Assembly (NCBI GenBank): GCA_907163345.1
Contig: CAJQUN010000040.1
Location: 4,464,001 to 4,528,000 of the forward strand
Direction of reading: 5' to 3'
Origin: Haberlea rhodopensis
Lineage: Eukaryota > Streptophyta > Magnoliopsida > Lamiales > Gesneriaceae
Length of the DNA: 64,000 bases
The notes under the pieces are model-generated. The model saw only the letters and a program-made list of their open reading frames with translations. It ran no database searches and was not told the origin of the DNA. The position numbers and the translations under genes were made by a program. Positions 10,318-20,465 of the stretch are shown here, in pieces (the first letter of the stretch is position 1; each line of letters starts with the position of its first letter).

Positions 10318-10329
10318 GCTCTGATACCA
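10318..10329 (-). other. Primer binding site (tRNA-iMet type), J unit 1
   Basis: On the minus strand this reads TGGTATCAGAGC, the standard copia primer site complementary to the 3' end of initiator tRNA-Met. One base separates it from the LTR at 10331. It fixes the unit as minus-strand with its 5' LTR at 10331-10784. Confidence 0.9.
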
Positions 10330-10330
10330 C

Positions 10331-10784
10331 AGTTAGGAGTGTATCCACCTTGACATCATCTTGTATGCTGCAAATCAAAGACTCATAGTAACAATACACA
10401 AGTATGCAAATATATGATAGTAATCAAAAGGATATAGGGTCCGCTCAGGTTTGCTATTTTCCCAATCTACGTTACCAAGAAACCAAGATAAATACCGGGT
10501 GGTGTAGACCGGGAGGTGAAGACACCACCCTAACAAAATCGCGATAGAGGAGCCACAAAATCGCCGCCGGGAATCACATGGAAAAAGAGCAGGAACAAAA
10601 AACGAGCGAAAGAGTTTTTCGGATAAGGGGGCGCACGCTCAGACCTCTTTTTTTAACTTACTATCAGAATTATAGGGGAGGCGACTTGTATCATGCTTTA
10701 GAGGTGTTAATTAGGGTAAGGGAGTAGTTAAACCCTAATGGGCTAATAAATTGTGGGGTTAAGAATTGGGCCACATATCCAACA
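10331..10784 (-). repeat. Middle (shared) LTR of J
   Basis: It aligns over most of its length with the 651-bp LTR at 15486-16136 but lacks about 200 bp in the middle, including the poly-C tract. Its outer end is mutated (AGTTAGGAGTG instead of TGTTGGAGTG). The other end is the intact CCACATATCCAACA. It has a primer site on its left and a purine-rich stretch on its right, so it serves both internal regions. Confidence 0.88.
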
Positions 10785-11093
10785 AATCTCTACCTTGGCC
10801 CGTCACCGATTTCTCTTCAGACGTAGGGAAAACACACAAGCAAACATCATCATTGTCTTATGGTCTCCAAAACACACAAAGTAATTGAGTGGACCAAGTT
10901 CCTGTCAAAACACAAAGTAAAGACTAAGAAAAAAACATTAACAAGCACATAGCAAGTTAAAGGGGAAAGTAACCAGTGAATCATTTTTGTAACGAGCACA
11001 AAGCAGGTTATAAAACACTACCCATGGGACTAATCATGCATCAATCACCAGTATCAAATTTTAAAATTTTTAAACATGATTGAAACTTACTAA

Positions 11094-12859
11094 GGGGCAA
11101 ACACTTAGTACCAATATCAGTAGGATTAACTTAGAAGGTTTCTCAAGATAAACTAAGCATTTGGCAACAACATCTCTAATGTAATGAAACCTAACATCAA
11201 TATGCTTAGTTCTATCATGAAAGAATGGATTCTTACACAACTATATTCCAAATTGTGAATCAGAAAACACAACTACATCACCTTCAAGTAAGCCTATTTC
11301 ATAAATTAAACATTTTAACCAAATAGCTTCTTTTAAAGCGTCAGTTACAGCAACATATTCAAAGCAACATATTCAAATTCAGTTGTAGACAAAGTAACTA
11401 TATGTTGTAACTGGGATTTCCGACCAATGAATGCACCACACAAAGTGAACATATAAGATGTAGTGGATTTACTATTATCCCTATCATTAGCATAGTTAGA
11501 ATCCACATAACCTTTTTAATTCAACACCTTCAGAACACTCAGAAAAATTTAAGCCATAATGCACAGAGTGTTTCAAGTATCTCAACAGCCATTTAACAAC
11601 ATTCGAATGCACCATACCAGGGTTAGACATATACCTACTTAAACAACTAACATCATAAGTTATATTAGGCATAGTACTAACCATCAAATATATAGCAGAC
11701 CCTATTGCATTTGAATAAGGCACATTCTTCATAGAATCACAGTCAAAATCAGGTTAAGGACGTTGATCTTTACTCAATACAAAATTAGCAGCTAATGGCA
11801 CATTAACAGGCATATCATCAAACATAGAAAATTTCTTCAAAATCTTTTCAACATAAGAAGTTTGGTTCAAGTAGTTAGTCGGCATCTTCCTATCTCTCAC
11901 AATATACATACCTAAAATTCTTTCAGCATCTCCTAAGAATTTCATGTCAAATTTTTCACTTACACATTTCTTAACATGCTCAATCGATTTCAAACAGAGA
12001 TTAGCAATTAAAATGTCGTCCACGTAAATCAACAGGAATATAGGCAAAGATATTTTATCCTTAAAATACATGCAATGGTCATTAGAGCTTCTTTTAAATT
12101 TTAAGGAAAGCATATTCTCATCAAACCTCTTATCGCATTGTCTAGGGGATTGCTTTAGACTATACGAAGAATTTTTGAGCAAACACACATTCTCAGGTTT
12201 CTAGAATCAATAAAACCATCAGGTTTCTTCATATAAATCTTTTCATCAAGGTCACCATGCAGAAAGGCAGCTTTTACATCAATTTGTATAAGTTCTCAGT
12301 CAAATTGAGCAACAAGAGAAAACATAGTTCTCACAGTAGTGAACTTAACAACATGAACAAAAATTTCAGTGAAGTCTACACCTTTTTTTGTGTTAAACCT
12401 TTATCTACAAGTCTAGCTTTGAACCTAACAGAATCATTTTCATTCTTAATATTAAACAACCATTTGCAATCAACAACAGAGCAATTAATAAGTATAGGAA
12501 CAAGAATCCAAGTATGATTCACAATCAAATAGTGCATTTCTTCTTTAATAGCACACAACCAGTCATTAGCAGTTTTAGATTTCAAAGCTTCATTGTAGGT
12601 TTTGGATTCACAGTTATCAATTGATTCAAACACATTGAACACATAAGAAGCAAAAGTCACTTAGCTTAGCAGGTTGTCTTATGTTTCTCCTAGCCCTATC
12701 TCTAGTCAATTGATAATCATGCAAATCTTCTTGTTCATTAGCAACCAATTCATCAGGCACAACATGGTCATGTTCAACAACAATATCATGATTTTTAGGC
12801 ATTTCATGAATCTCAGTTTCATTGACAGGCAAGTTCACATGATTTTCATCAAAAGACAT
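11094..12859 (-). pseudogene. copia reverse transcriptase / RNase H, broken, internal unit 2 of J
   Basis: Reading leftward, fragments appear in different frames. 12626-12859 is the linker before the polymerase. 12376-12660 is the N-terminal polymerase (WLCAIKEEMHYL, KARLVDKGLTQK). 11754-12188 is the palm with catalytic YVDD and the ILGMYIVRDR motif. 11496-11732 is the connection region (AIGSAIYLMVSTMPNI). 11094-11495 is degenerate RNase H matching 8320-8745. At least four frame breaks or stops separate them, so no functional enzyme can be made. A short duplication containing AACATATTCAAA near 11352-11376 adds to the RNase H damage. Confidence 0.85.
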
Positions 12860-13720
12860 ATTTTGTCATTAACAGGAAGCACACCAAGCAAATGCTCCAC
12901 CTTGCTAGGTAGAGCACTAGACTCGGACTCATCAACAGGCGCAGAAGGAAGCAAGCAAGGCATTTCAGACTCATTGAAAATTACATCCCTACTTGTATTG
13001 GTTTTAAAACCAGGTTCACTTCTTAGCCATAGTCTATATCCCTTAACTCCCCCGGGATAACCTAGAAATACACACTTAGTAGACCTAGGTTCAAGTTCTA
13101 GGTTCAAGTTTATCACATTTCCTATGCACAAAAGCAGAGCAACCAAACACTTTAAGATTAGAAAAATCATGTTCTTTACCAACAAAGACAGATTCAGGGC
13201 ACAAACATAAATGCACAGAAGGAGATCTATTGATCAAGTAGGCAGCTGTCACAACAGCTTCACCTCAAAACTTCTTTGAGAGGCCAGAAGATGCAAGAAT
13301 ACTTCTAACTTTCTCAATGAGAGTCATATTCACCCTATTAGCCACACCATTTTGTTGAGGGATATAGGGCACAATCTTGTGCCTTTGGATCCCAGATTCA
13401 TTGCACAAATTGTCAAACAAAGAATTACAGAACTCCAAGCCATTATCAGTCCTAAGTTTCTTAATCTACATTTGATTTATTTTTCATTAGAAAAACCCAC
13501 ACTTTTCTAGAAAGTCATCAATCACAGATAAGAAGTATCTATTACCACCTTGTGTAGGAACAATAGAGGGTCCCCACACATCAGAATGCAAGTACTCAAG
13601 AATCACATAACTCTTAATCACATTAGGGGAAGGGGAAACCGGGAAGTTCACTCTTTGTTGTTTGCCATAAACACAAGAATCACAGAAAGGCATGCAAGAC
13701 AACTTGTTTTTACCAATCAA
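12835..13720 (-). pseudogene. copia integrase, broken, internal unit 2 of J
   Basis: 13487-13720 encodes the gag-pre-integrase end and start of the core (CDSCVYGKQQRVNF, LHSDVWGP with the first catalytic Asp, YFLSVIDDF). 13186-13486 is degenerate core sequence with stops. 12835-13185 encodes the core end and C-terminal part (STKCVFLGYPGGVKGYRLW). The order and orientation agree with copia pol. In unit 1 this whole region is deleted. Confidence 0.82.
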
Positions 13721-14009
13721 CTTTTTTTATGCAAAAATCTCTAGACCTTTAGCACTCATATGACCCAATCTTCTATGATCTATATCAGTCAAGTCACCAG
13801 TCACAGAATTCACAGCGATTTTATCATATACAGATTTAGTTTTGCAAACATAAAGATTTCTTTTCTTTTCAGCTTGAAAACTATCAAAGAACCCTCTAAA
13901 ATTTTCATTATCTCATTTCCCCATTTACCCTCAAGACCTCCAGATTCTAAAGCAGCAGAAGTCATCAAATTATTGCACAAAGCAAGAACATGTCTCACAT
14001 CTTTTAGAA

Positions 14010-14240
14010 TCATAGAATAACCACAAATTTCAAGTAAACATCACCAATGACAGCAACAATACAAAGTTTCTCATTAGTCATAGAAACATAACCGTGTTCA
14101 ACTTCTTTATAATTAGAAAACAAATTTCTTAGTGGTGACATGTGATAAGAGGAACCAGAATCAATTAGCCATTCATTTTCACACGCAGTAGATGAATGCA
14201 CAAAATCACATAAATCAGTTACCATAGAGATTTCACCCAT
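14010..14240 (-). pseudogene. copia protease remnant, internal unit 2 of J
   Basis: It holds WLIDSGSSYHMSPLRNLF with the catalytic D-S-G. It is nearly identical to 8860-9090 in unit 1. The ORF runs into sequence with stops downstream, toward integrase. Confidence 0.8.
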
Positions 14241-14997
14241 GTTTCGGATGTAAAAGCATGATTCACTTCTTCATAAGATTTGTTGTTATCATTTTGTTTC
14301 TGGTTTTTCTTTTTAGGATAGTCTTTAATAAAGTGATTAGGATCATTACAGTTAAAACACTTTCTGTTTTTAGGCCCAGACTTAGACCTACTCTTGTTTT
14401 CCCCCTTGTTCTTACCATTATTCTGATTTTGGTTATTATCATATTTATGATTGTTGTTATATATATGTTGAGACCTACCTCTAATATGCATAACTTCATC
14501 TGAATTTTGCTTACTACCTTTGTTCACTTTTAAATCTAATTATTTACTCTTAAGACCATTAATCACAGTATCAAGCGTAATGGAATCTCTACCATACTTA
14601 ATAGTAGATTTGACATCACTATAGGTCTCGGGAATAGCATTTAAAAGCACAATAGGAGTATAATCATCAATGTTCATATCTCTAGTTAACTTAATATCTT
14701 GAATCAACTTCGTAAACACATCAAGATTATCACCAACATCTCAAGTCAAGCTTGAATCTGAAAAAAATTCAAAGAAAACAATTTACTAGGCAAAGAGGTT
14801 TCCGTATACAGCTCTTCTAATTTTTCCCAAAGAAGTTTAGCAGAAGTAAGCTTCCCACATTTTCTAAGCACAGAGTCAGATAGATTCAAGATTATGGAGG
14901 AGTAAGCAAATTCAGCATCTTCAGTTTTCTTAGCAGGGGTTATATCATCAACATAATTACCACATATAACTTTAAACTTTTTCTGTTGGATTAAAAT
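14219..14997 (-). pseudogene. copia gag, broken, internal unit 2 of J
   Basis: It is homologous to the gag at 9154-9879. An in-frame TAA near 14541 (a Glu codon in unit 1), and a frame change near 14740-14770 where several bases are missing, break the reading frame. The C-terminal piece (14219-14527) keeps the Asn/Gln-rich stretch and the zinc knuckle CFNCNDPNHFIKDY, again with Tyr for the final Cys. Confidence 0.8.
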
Positions 14998-15472
14998 TCC
15001 TTTTATTTTCTGTTGCCAAATAAAAAAAAATCCAATTTTTCATTAAAAGGTTCTATATTATAGCCAGAAATAGAAGTTATCGCACACATGCAAGATAAGG
15101 CACACTAAATCACAGGCTAACAGATTACACAAAGTAAGCAGCAGAAGCATGACTACACAAAAGAGGCACAGATAATGAAAAAAATGAAAGTTTTAGACAA
15201 TTTTAAAAATTTCAGTGAGCCACACTAAATATCACAGAAAACACAGAATCTTAGTTTTCTACAGCAAGCATCCTCAGAACCTGTGACCTAGACGATCAAC
15301 AAAACAGTAAAATTTTTATGGTTCAAGCCAATCACTTACAACCAAGAGGCCAACGCTCTGGGGTTTCTCCACCGAAAAGCCGAAACGATGCAGAAACAGC
15401 CGACGTCACAGAATCTGAACCGCATAACAGCCGCTGCTAGAGCCGCTGTTCACCCACCAGGCGCGGATAGAC

Positions 15473-15484
15473 GCTCTGATACCA
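15473..15484 (-). other. Primer binding site (tRNA-iMet type), J unit 2
   Basis: TGGTATCAGAGC on the minus strand, one base from the LTR end at 15486, the same arrangement as at 10318-10329. Confidence 0.9.
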
Positions 15485-15485
15485 C

Positions 15486-16136
15486 TGTTGGAGTGTATCC
15501 GCCTTGACATCGTCTTGTGTGCTGCAAATCAAAGACTCATAGTAACAATACACAAGTATGCAAATATATGATAGTAATCAAAAGGATATAGGGTCGGCTC
15601 AGGTCTGCTATTTTCCCCGATCTACGTTACCAAGAAACAAAGATAAAGATCGGGTGGTGTAGACCGGGAGGTGAAGACACCACCCTAACAATCTGTCGTC
15701 TCACCGGAGCACACAACAACGGACAAGGAACACTCAACCACTCCCTCGGACAGAACCACTCTCAAGGACATAATAGTCGTCGAACCACCGGAGCACAAAG
15801 TAACCGTACGAGAATCAACAAGTCGCATCCCCCCCCCCCCCCCCCCCCCCCCCCCCGCTCAACCCGCCTTACCCACAAAGGAAGAAGCTAGTCGATCAGA
15901 GATATACGAGCCACAAAATCGCTGCCGGGAATCACACAGAAAAAGAGTAGGAACAAAAGGCGAGCGAGAGTTTTTCAGAGAAGGAGGTATGCTCAGACCT
16001 CTTTTTTCTTACTTACGATCAGAAGAGGGGAGGCATCTTATATCCGGGTTTAGAAGATTTAATTATGGTAAGGAAATAGTTAAGCCCTAATGGGCTAATT
16101 AATTGTGTGGTTAAGAATTGGGCCACATATCCAACA
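15486..16136 (-). repeat. Right (5') LTR of J, most complete copy
   Basis: The ends are TGTTGGAGTG (plus strand, left) and ATATCCAACA (right), inverted copies of each other, 651 bp. It contains a run of 28 C at 15829-15856. It is the best reference copy for the J LTR family. The bases after it are AAAAT (16137-16141), the candidate right target duplication. Confidence 0.88.
15829..15856. repeat. Poly-C tract, 28 bases
   Basis: An uninterrupted run of C inside the right J LTR. The left J LTR copy begins, in alignment, at this tract, and the middle copy has lost it. Confidence 0.9.
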
Positions 16137-16696
16137 AAAATGATTAAATAATATTACATAAAATGGCTAACTGATATAGAGTTTAAAGACTACATGACAT
16201 TCTTTTATACTTGAAAAGAATCACAGATCCAAGAATATCCTCCGGAACTTTATGTATAAAGTCGATAGTGTTACTGTGTTATTCTCCCAAAACTCCAAAT
16301 CAATCAAATTCAAAATGCAAACTAGACTTTCCTCCACCTCACCTATCTTAGGGGATTTTTTTGTCTGCCCTCAAGCGCATTGTGGAGTGTTCGATCGGGT
16401 ATTCGGATACCCGACCCCTCAATCTGGGGAAAAACGGGAACAATCGGGTATCAGTAGAATAGAGGAGTCCTGATCCGAGTATTTTGGGTTGGGAATCAGG
16501 TATTTTTTTGTGTCCGGTCAGGTTTTCTAAATTAAAAAAAAAAAGAAAGGAAAAAAAATTAAAACAGAAAACTTGTTATTTCGAGTACCCTCGGGAATCG
16601 AGTAGTTCTTAGTCGTACCCGAAATTTCCGATACCCGACTGAACTATCATAACCCGATTCTACCCGACCCAATCTCAGCCCTAGCATAGTGTTTTT
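16137..16696. other. Intergenic DNA with a degraded repeat rich in GGGTA / TACCCGA
   Basis: From about 16396 to 16684 the sequence is rich in CGGGTA and TACCCGA motifs in both orientations (ATTCGGATACCCGACC, CGATACCCGACTG, ATTCTACCCGACCCAATC). Stretches of this type are common as non-autonomous hAT-like remnants in plant genomes, but no terminal repeats or target duplication were found, so the family is a guess. No gene is seen here. Confidence 0.35.
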
Positions 16697-16783
16697 AGGG
16701 GAGCATCTTGCGACATGTATCTATTCTTTTGTAAATAAAATAATAATAAAAATAGAAGACACGTGTCGCAAGACTATGCTCCT
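16697..16783. repeat. 87-bp foldback (imperfect inverted repeat)
   Basis: AGGGGAGCATCTTGCGACAT at the left is matched in reverse complement by GTCGCAAGACTATGCTCCT at the right, and the pairing continues inward through TCTATT / AATAGA, with an A/T loop. Arms are about 33-35 bases with small bulges. It could be a tiny MITE or a small-RNA-type hairpin. Confidence 0.7.
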
Positions 16784-17947
16784 ATGTGCATCGCCCATAA
16801 GGCCCGCGACAATGCAACCTATTTTAGGAATAAACACGCCATTGCATAACCACATACTTTGGAGCACCTTTGAAGTGTTTGATATATGACTATGTAAGAT
16901 CGAGAATATATGCCATTTCAATTATAAATAATTAGTTGTAACTGTGCAATTCGACTCATAACAGAACTCCCTCTTGAAGTGCCAATTTCCTTATATCACT
17001 TAAATCTTTATGAGTGGTTCGATCTCTAACATAACTCCTAGTCGAAAATTTAAAACCATATAACAATCCAAGTATTATATTTCAATCGACATTTTAGCAT
17101 AAGAAATTATGCTCCCAAACAATAATTCTCCTAATAATTGCACGAAATTGTAATTCATAGAAATTGACTATGTGAATATACCTTGATATAAGATTGAATA
17201 TTTTTAAAAATTCATAATTGTTGGTAACGATATATCTCAAATCCTCATTAGGCCGTATAATACTATAAGAGTAACGTTTAGATAATTCTTCAATCTGGGA
17301 CATTTTTTGCTCCCGATGGCTGGTATAAGACATATAACAGGAAAATCAGTATAAACACGATCTTAGTTTATCAGGGATGCTTACTAAAATTAAAAACAAA
17401 ACAAAAATCTCCACAAAAAAAGTAGAAGAGAGACAGAAGTGCCGTGATAGCTGAATCCAAGACTGAAGAAGAAATTAGTATTTGGGCAAAGACATGATAA
17501 GGTCTCATTAAACTCAAGCAAGACATAAATGAATGTAAAAACAAAATCTAAGACAGGCATAAGAATATTCATGCAGAATTTAGATTTAAGGTTGTGCCCT
17601 TACAACCGTTCAAATCTTGATCATATACCGATTCAAATGATGTTTGAACAGAAAAAAAAAATCCCTGACAAAAAACAGTTAGGAGTTGAAATCATATCCG
17701 AATAAATGGAAAAAGATCTGGAATTAGAGCAATATAAAGTAGATGAAAGTAAGCAAGAGATTTAACTTTTAGCATCATTCCGAGCTTAAAAAGTTGGAAT
17801 GAAATCGAAATATTGAAATATCCGGTCATAGGTAACAGAAAGCAATAAGCAGCAAAAATTCCTTGAAGCTCACAATGAACCACAAAGAAAACATCCAATT
17901 TCTATATAAAAAAAAAACACTAACAAGAAACTTAGAAAATCATCTTC
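16784..17947. other. Intergenic DNA downstream of the XPT gene
   Basis: About 1.16 kb of A/T-rich sequence with only short chance ORFs. The last 200-300 bases before 17948 should include the 3' UTR of the minus-strand translocator gene. No repeat boundary was recognised. Confidence 0.5.
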
Positions 17948-19273
17948 CTAGTGCTTCTTTTCACCCCCTTCAATCTTTGGTTTCTTAGCCGTCGCCTGCG
18001 AATACAAGAAAGTACCGAAAATTGCAATAGCCGACCCAAGTCCGTTCAGAGGCCTAACTGGATTCCTGAAAACCAAAACAGTAGCAATAATAACCACCAC
18101 CCTCTTCATCGTGTTCCCAACCGAGAAAGTAAGCGGGCTAATGTCATCAAGTGCTTCGTACGAGGATTGGTTATATAAATGGTAAAATATGCCTGATACT
18201 ATCACCCATAGGTAAAATATGGATGGTTTTCCGATAGTTTCGATTGCTTTATGATATCCGGCAACCCATTGAGACCCTTCGACGAATATAGCAACCGGAA
18301 ATAGATAGAGCAATGAAATAATGGTGATCCAACCATACAAATTCAACCCATTCACTTCTTTGAAACTCTGCAAGCTCTTTTTCGAGTAAATGTTTCGAAG
18401 CACAAATCCTACATTGCTAATCATGGCACCCCATAGACCTCCAAAATTGAACGAAACTTCAGTAATGGCAGCTAAGGAACAACCAAATACAATTGGCAAA
18501 ATGGAGAGCCATACATTTAGAGGATATGAATCACCAAGAAACGATGAGAATACAACTGAAAACGCAGGTTCTGCAGATTTAATCACATGTGTGAAAGAAA
18601 CAGCAACTTTAGAGAATGAAACACAAGCTGAGATATGGCCTACAGTATGGAAAAGTGCAGGTCCAAGAAGTGCAATAATGAATGATTTGTCTATTTTTGG
18701 GCAAGGTTGAATCTTCAATGACCATAAAACAAGCATCCATATAGACCCACAAAAGAGCTGAAATGATGCAAGGAGCCATGGATAGGGGAAAATATTCAAC
18801 ACCTTCTTATTGTAAATATTGAAAACAATGTTCTGAAAATACCAGAGGCCAAAAACAACAGCTAGTTTGAGATTCTTATTTGGCTTTGAGGCTTCGATTT
18901 CACCATCTGGGCTATTTTCTTCTGGGGTTCCGGCGGCTGCTCCGACTGTGTGGGATGAAAATCTTGAAGGAAATCCAAATGGGTGTCCCAAGTTTCTCCC
19001 AAAATCTGATCTTGATTCTGAGATCTGGCAACTTGGGTCCGCTGAAGACCCAAAAGGGAAGCCATGATTAATGCTTAAGCTTGGAACTTTGGGAACTGAA
19101 GACTGGCAGCGAGTAAATCGGTGATTTTGATCCCTCTTCACAAGATTTGAATCCAATAATGAAGCATTAAAGTTATATTTAGAGCTGGGTCTGGAGAAAG
19201 CGACGTTACTGGATGACAAAAGATGTAAAGCAAGCATTTTGAGGAATTGGGAAGTCTTCTGCAACTGAAACAA
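17948..19273 (-). CDS. XPT: Xylulose-5-phosphate/phosphate translocator, plastidic (XPT)
   Basis: A single uninterrupted exon of 441 codons. Residues 1 to about 130 are Ser-rich and basic with few acidic residues, as in a chloroplast transit peptide; the second Met (codon 13, base 19237) is an equally good start. Residues about 134-428 form the plastidic phosphate translocator domain with about eight to ten hydrophobic helices. Recognisable motifs are FNIYNKKVLNIFPYPWLLAS, SKVAVSFTHVIKSAEPAFSV and SPLTFSVGNTMKR. The Lys-Arg of NTMKR and the Lys of HVIKSAEP lie where the family binds phosphate. The start LKLAVVFGLWYFQNIVFNIY and the end FLYSQATAKKPKIEGGEKKH match XPT better than the related GPT, PPT or TPT. 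XPT exchanges pentose or triose phosphates for phosphate at the inner plastid envelope, linking the cytosolic and plastid pentose phosphate pathways. XPT genes are typically intronless, which fits. It looks intact and is the only clear host gene here. Confidence 0.95.
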   Translation of the reverse strand: MFQLQKTSQFLKMLALHLLSSSNVAFSRPSSKYNFNASLLDSNLVKRDQNHRFTRCQSSVPKVPSLSINHGFPFGSSADPSCQISESRSDFGRNLGHPFGFPSRFSSHTVGAAAGTPEENSPDGEIEASKPNKNLKLAVVFGLWYFQNIVFNIYNKKVLNIFPYPWLLASFQLFCGSIWMLVLWSLKIQPCPKIDKSFIIALLGPALFHTVGHISACVSFSKVAVSFTHVIKSAEPAFSVVFSSFLGDSYPLNVWLSILPIVFGCSLAAITEVSFNFGGLWGAMISNVGFVLRNIYSKKSLQSFKEVNGLNLYGWITIISLLYLFPVAIFVEGSQWVAGYHKAIETIGKPSIFYLWVIVSGIFYHLYNQSSYEALDDISPLTFSVGNTMKRVVVIIATVLVFRNPVRPLNGLGSAIAIFGTFLYSQATAKKPKIEGGEKKH

Positions 19274-19396
19274 ACAAAAATGGGGGAAATGCTTAAAGGT
19301 TTATCCCTCTTTCACGCTGTCGGGTTAGACCAGGGATCGAATGCATCATTTTGAAAACATTTTTAAATTGAAATTTTAATATAAACTTAATATTCA

Positions 19397-19400
<4 letters not shown>
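19274..19400 (-). promoter_or_regulatory. 5' leader/promoter side of XPT
   Basis: On the minus strand a pyrimidine-rich stretch ending TTTGTTTCAG lies just before codon 1. It could be the 3' end of a 5'-UTR intron, or plain leader. No convincing TATA box was identified before the (AT)n tract at 19401. Confidence 0.3.

Positions 19401-19451
<51 letters not shown>
19401..19451. repeat. (AT)25 microsatellite
   Basis: About 50 bp of uninterrupted AT repeat, 130 bp upstream of the XPT reading frame. Confidence 0.95.
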
Positions 19452-19457
<6 letters not shown>

Positions 19458-19479
19458 TTAACTAGACTAGAGATCGATG

Positions 19480-19660
19480 GCATCTAGACATGACAACGGT
19501 TCGTGAATCGTCGGTTGACGGTTCGGAACCACCGGTTCGACGGTTCAAAAGAGCTCGACCCTTAACCTTAACATTCGTAAACGATTTTGGTTACGGTTCG
19601 TGAACCGCCGGTTACGGTTTGGCCATTACATTTTTTAAATTAAAAAAATTAAAATTAAAA
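19480..19660. repeat. Degraded repeat rich in CGGTTCGTGAA / CCGGTTACGG
   Basis: ACGGTTCGTGAATCG, ACCACCGGTTCGACGG and GGTTCGTGAACCGCCGG are related short motifs recurring over about 180 bp, followed by A/T-rich sequence. This resembles decayed non-autonomous hAT elements of plants, but ends and target duplication were not found. Confidence 0.35.
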
Positions 19661-19945
19661 TTTTATTTTAAAAATTTTAAAATTACTATAAAAGAATCAT
19701 AAAAAAAAAAATGAAATTTGAGGGGGAGGGGAATGTTTGAACTTTTTAAGTTGTCATTAACTCTCTATATTCATATGAATCATTTAACAATTTATATGTT
19801 GAGTTCCAACGTGTGGGTATATCTAGTGAAATTTTTCTAGTTCGCATGTCATTAACCTTACAAAACTTACTCCATTGTTTCATTAAACTCGATGGGCCCA
19901 CAAGTAAGATAAATCGTTGTAATTGATTGAATCTGATTATCTAGC

Positions 19946-20465
19946 GATACTAATTACATATGAAATTGGTATTAAACATATACAACTTTGGTACTAATTA
20001 CAAATGATATTGGTATGAAACATTTACAATTATGATACTAATTACATATGAAATTGGTATGAAACCTATACAACTTTGGTACGAATTACAAAAGAGTTTG
20101 ATATGAAACATTTACAATTATGATATTAATTACATATGAATTGGTATGAAAAATATACAACTTTGGTATTAATTAAAAATGATTTTGGTATGGAACATTT
20201 ACCATTATGATACTAATTATATATAAATTGGTATGAAATATATATAATTTTGGTACTAATTACAAAAAAAGATATATGAAATTGGTACGAAAAATATATA
20301 ACTTTGGTACTAATTACAAATGATATTGGTATGAAAATATTTACCATTATGATACTAATTATATATGAAATTGGTATAAAACATATACAACTTTGGTACT
20401 AATTACAAATGATATTGGTATAAAACATTTACAATTATGATACTAATTATATATGAAATTCGTGT
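19946..20465. repeat. Minisatellite of about 12 units of 43 bp, with alternating unit types
   Basis: Units share GATACTAATTACATATGAAA or GTACTAATTACAAATGATAT followed by TTGGTATGAAACAT. Two kinds alternate: one continues ATACAACTTTG, the other TTACAATTATG. The true period is thus a dimer of about 86 bp. One unit near 20260-20290 is truncated. Divergence between units is moderate. Confidence 0.85.

Larger units (their letters stand above)
7744..16136 (-). mobile_element. Tandem copia retrotransposon J: three LTRs, two internal regions
   Basis: Three homologous LTR copies (7744-8034 truncated, 10331-10784, 15486-16136) bracket two homologous internal regions (8035-10330 and 10785-15485), all on the minus strand. 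Each internal region starts with a tRNA-iMet-type primer site next to its right-hand LTR (10318-10329, 15473-15484) and ends at a purine-rich stretch beside its left-hand LTR. The middle LTR is therefore shared: 3' LTR for one unit and 5' LTR for the other. Unequal recombination between LTRs of two copies produces this structure. Both units are decayed by stops and frameshifts. The left end is truncated at a C-rich point, so no target duplication can be confirmed. Confidence 0.85.
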
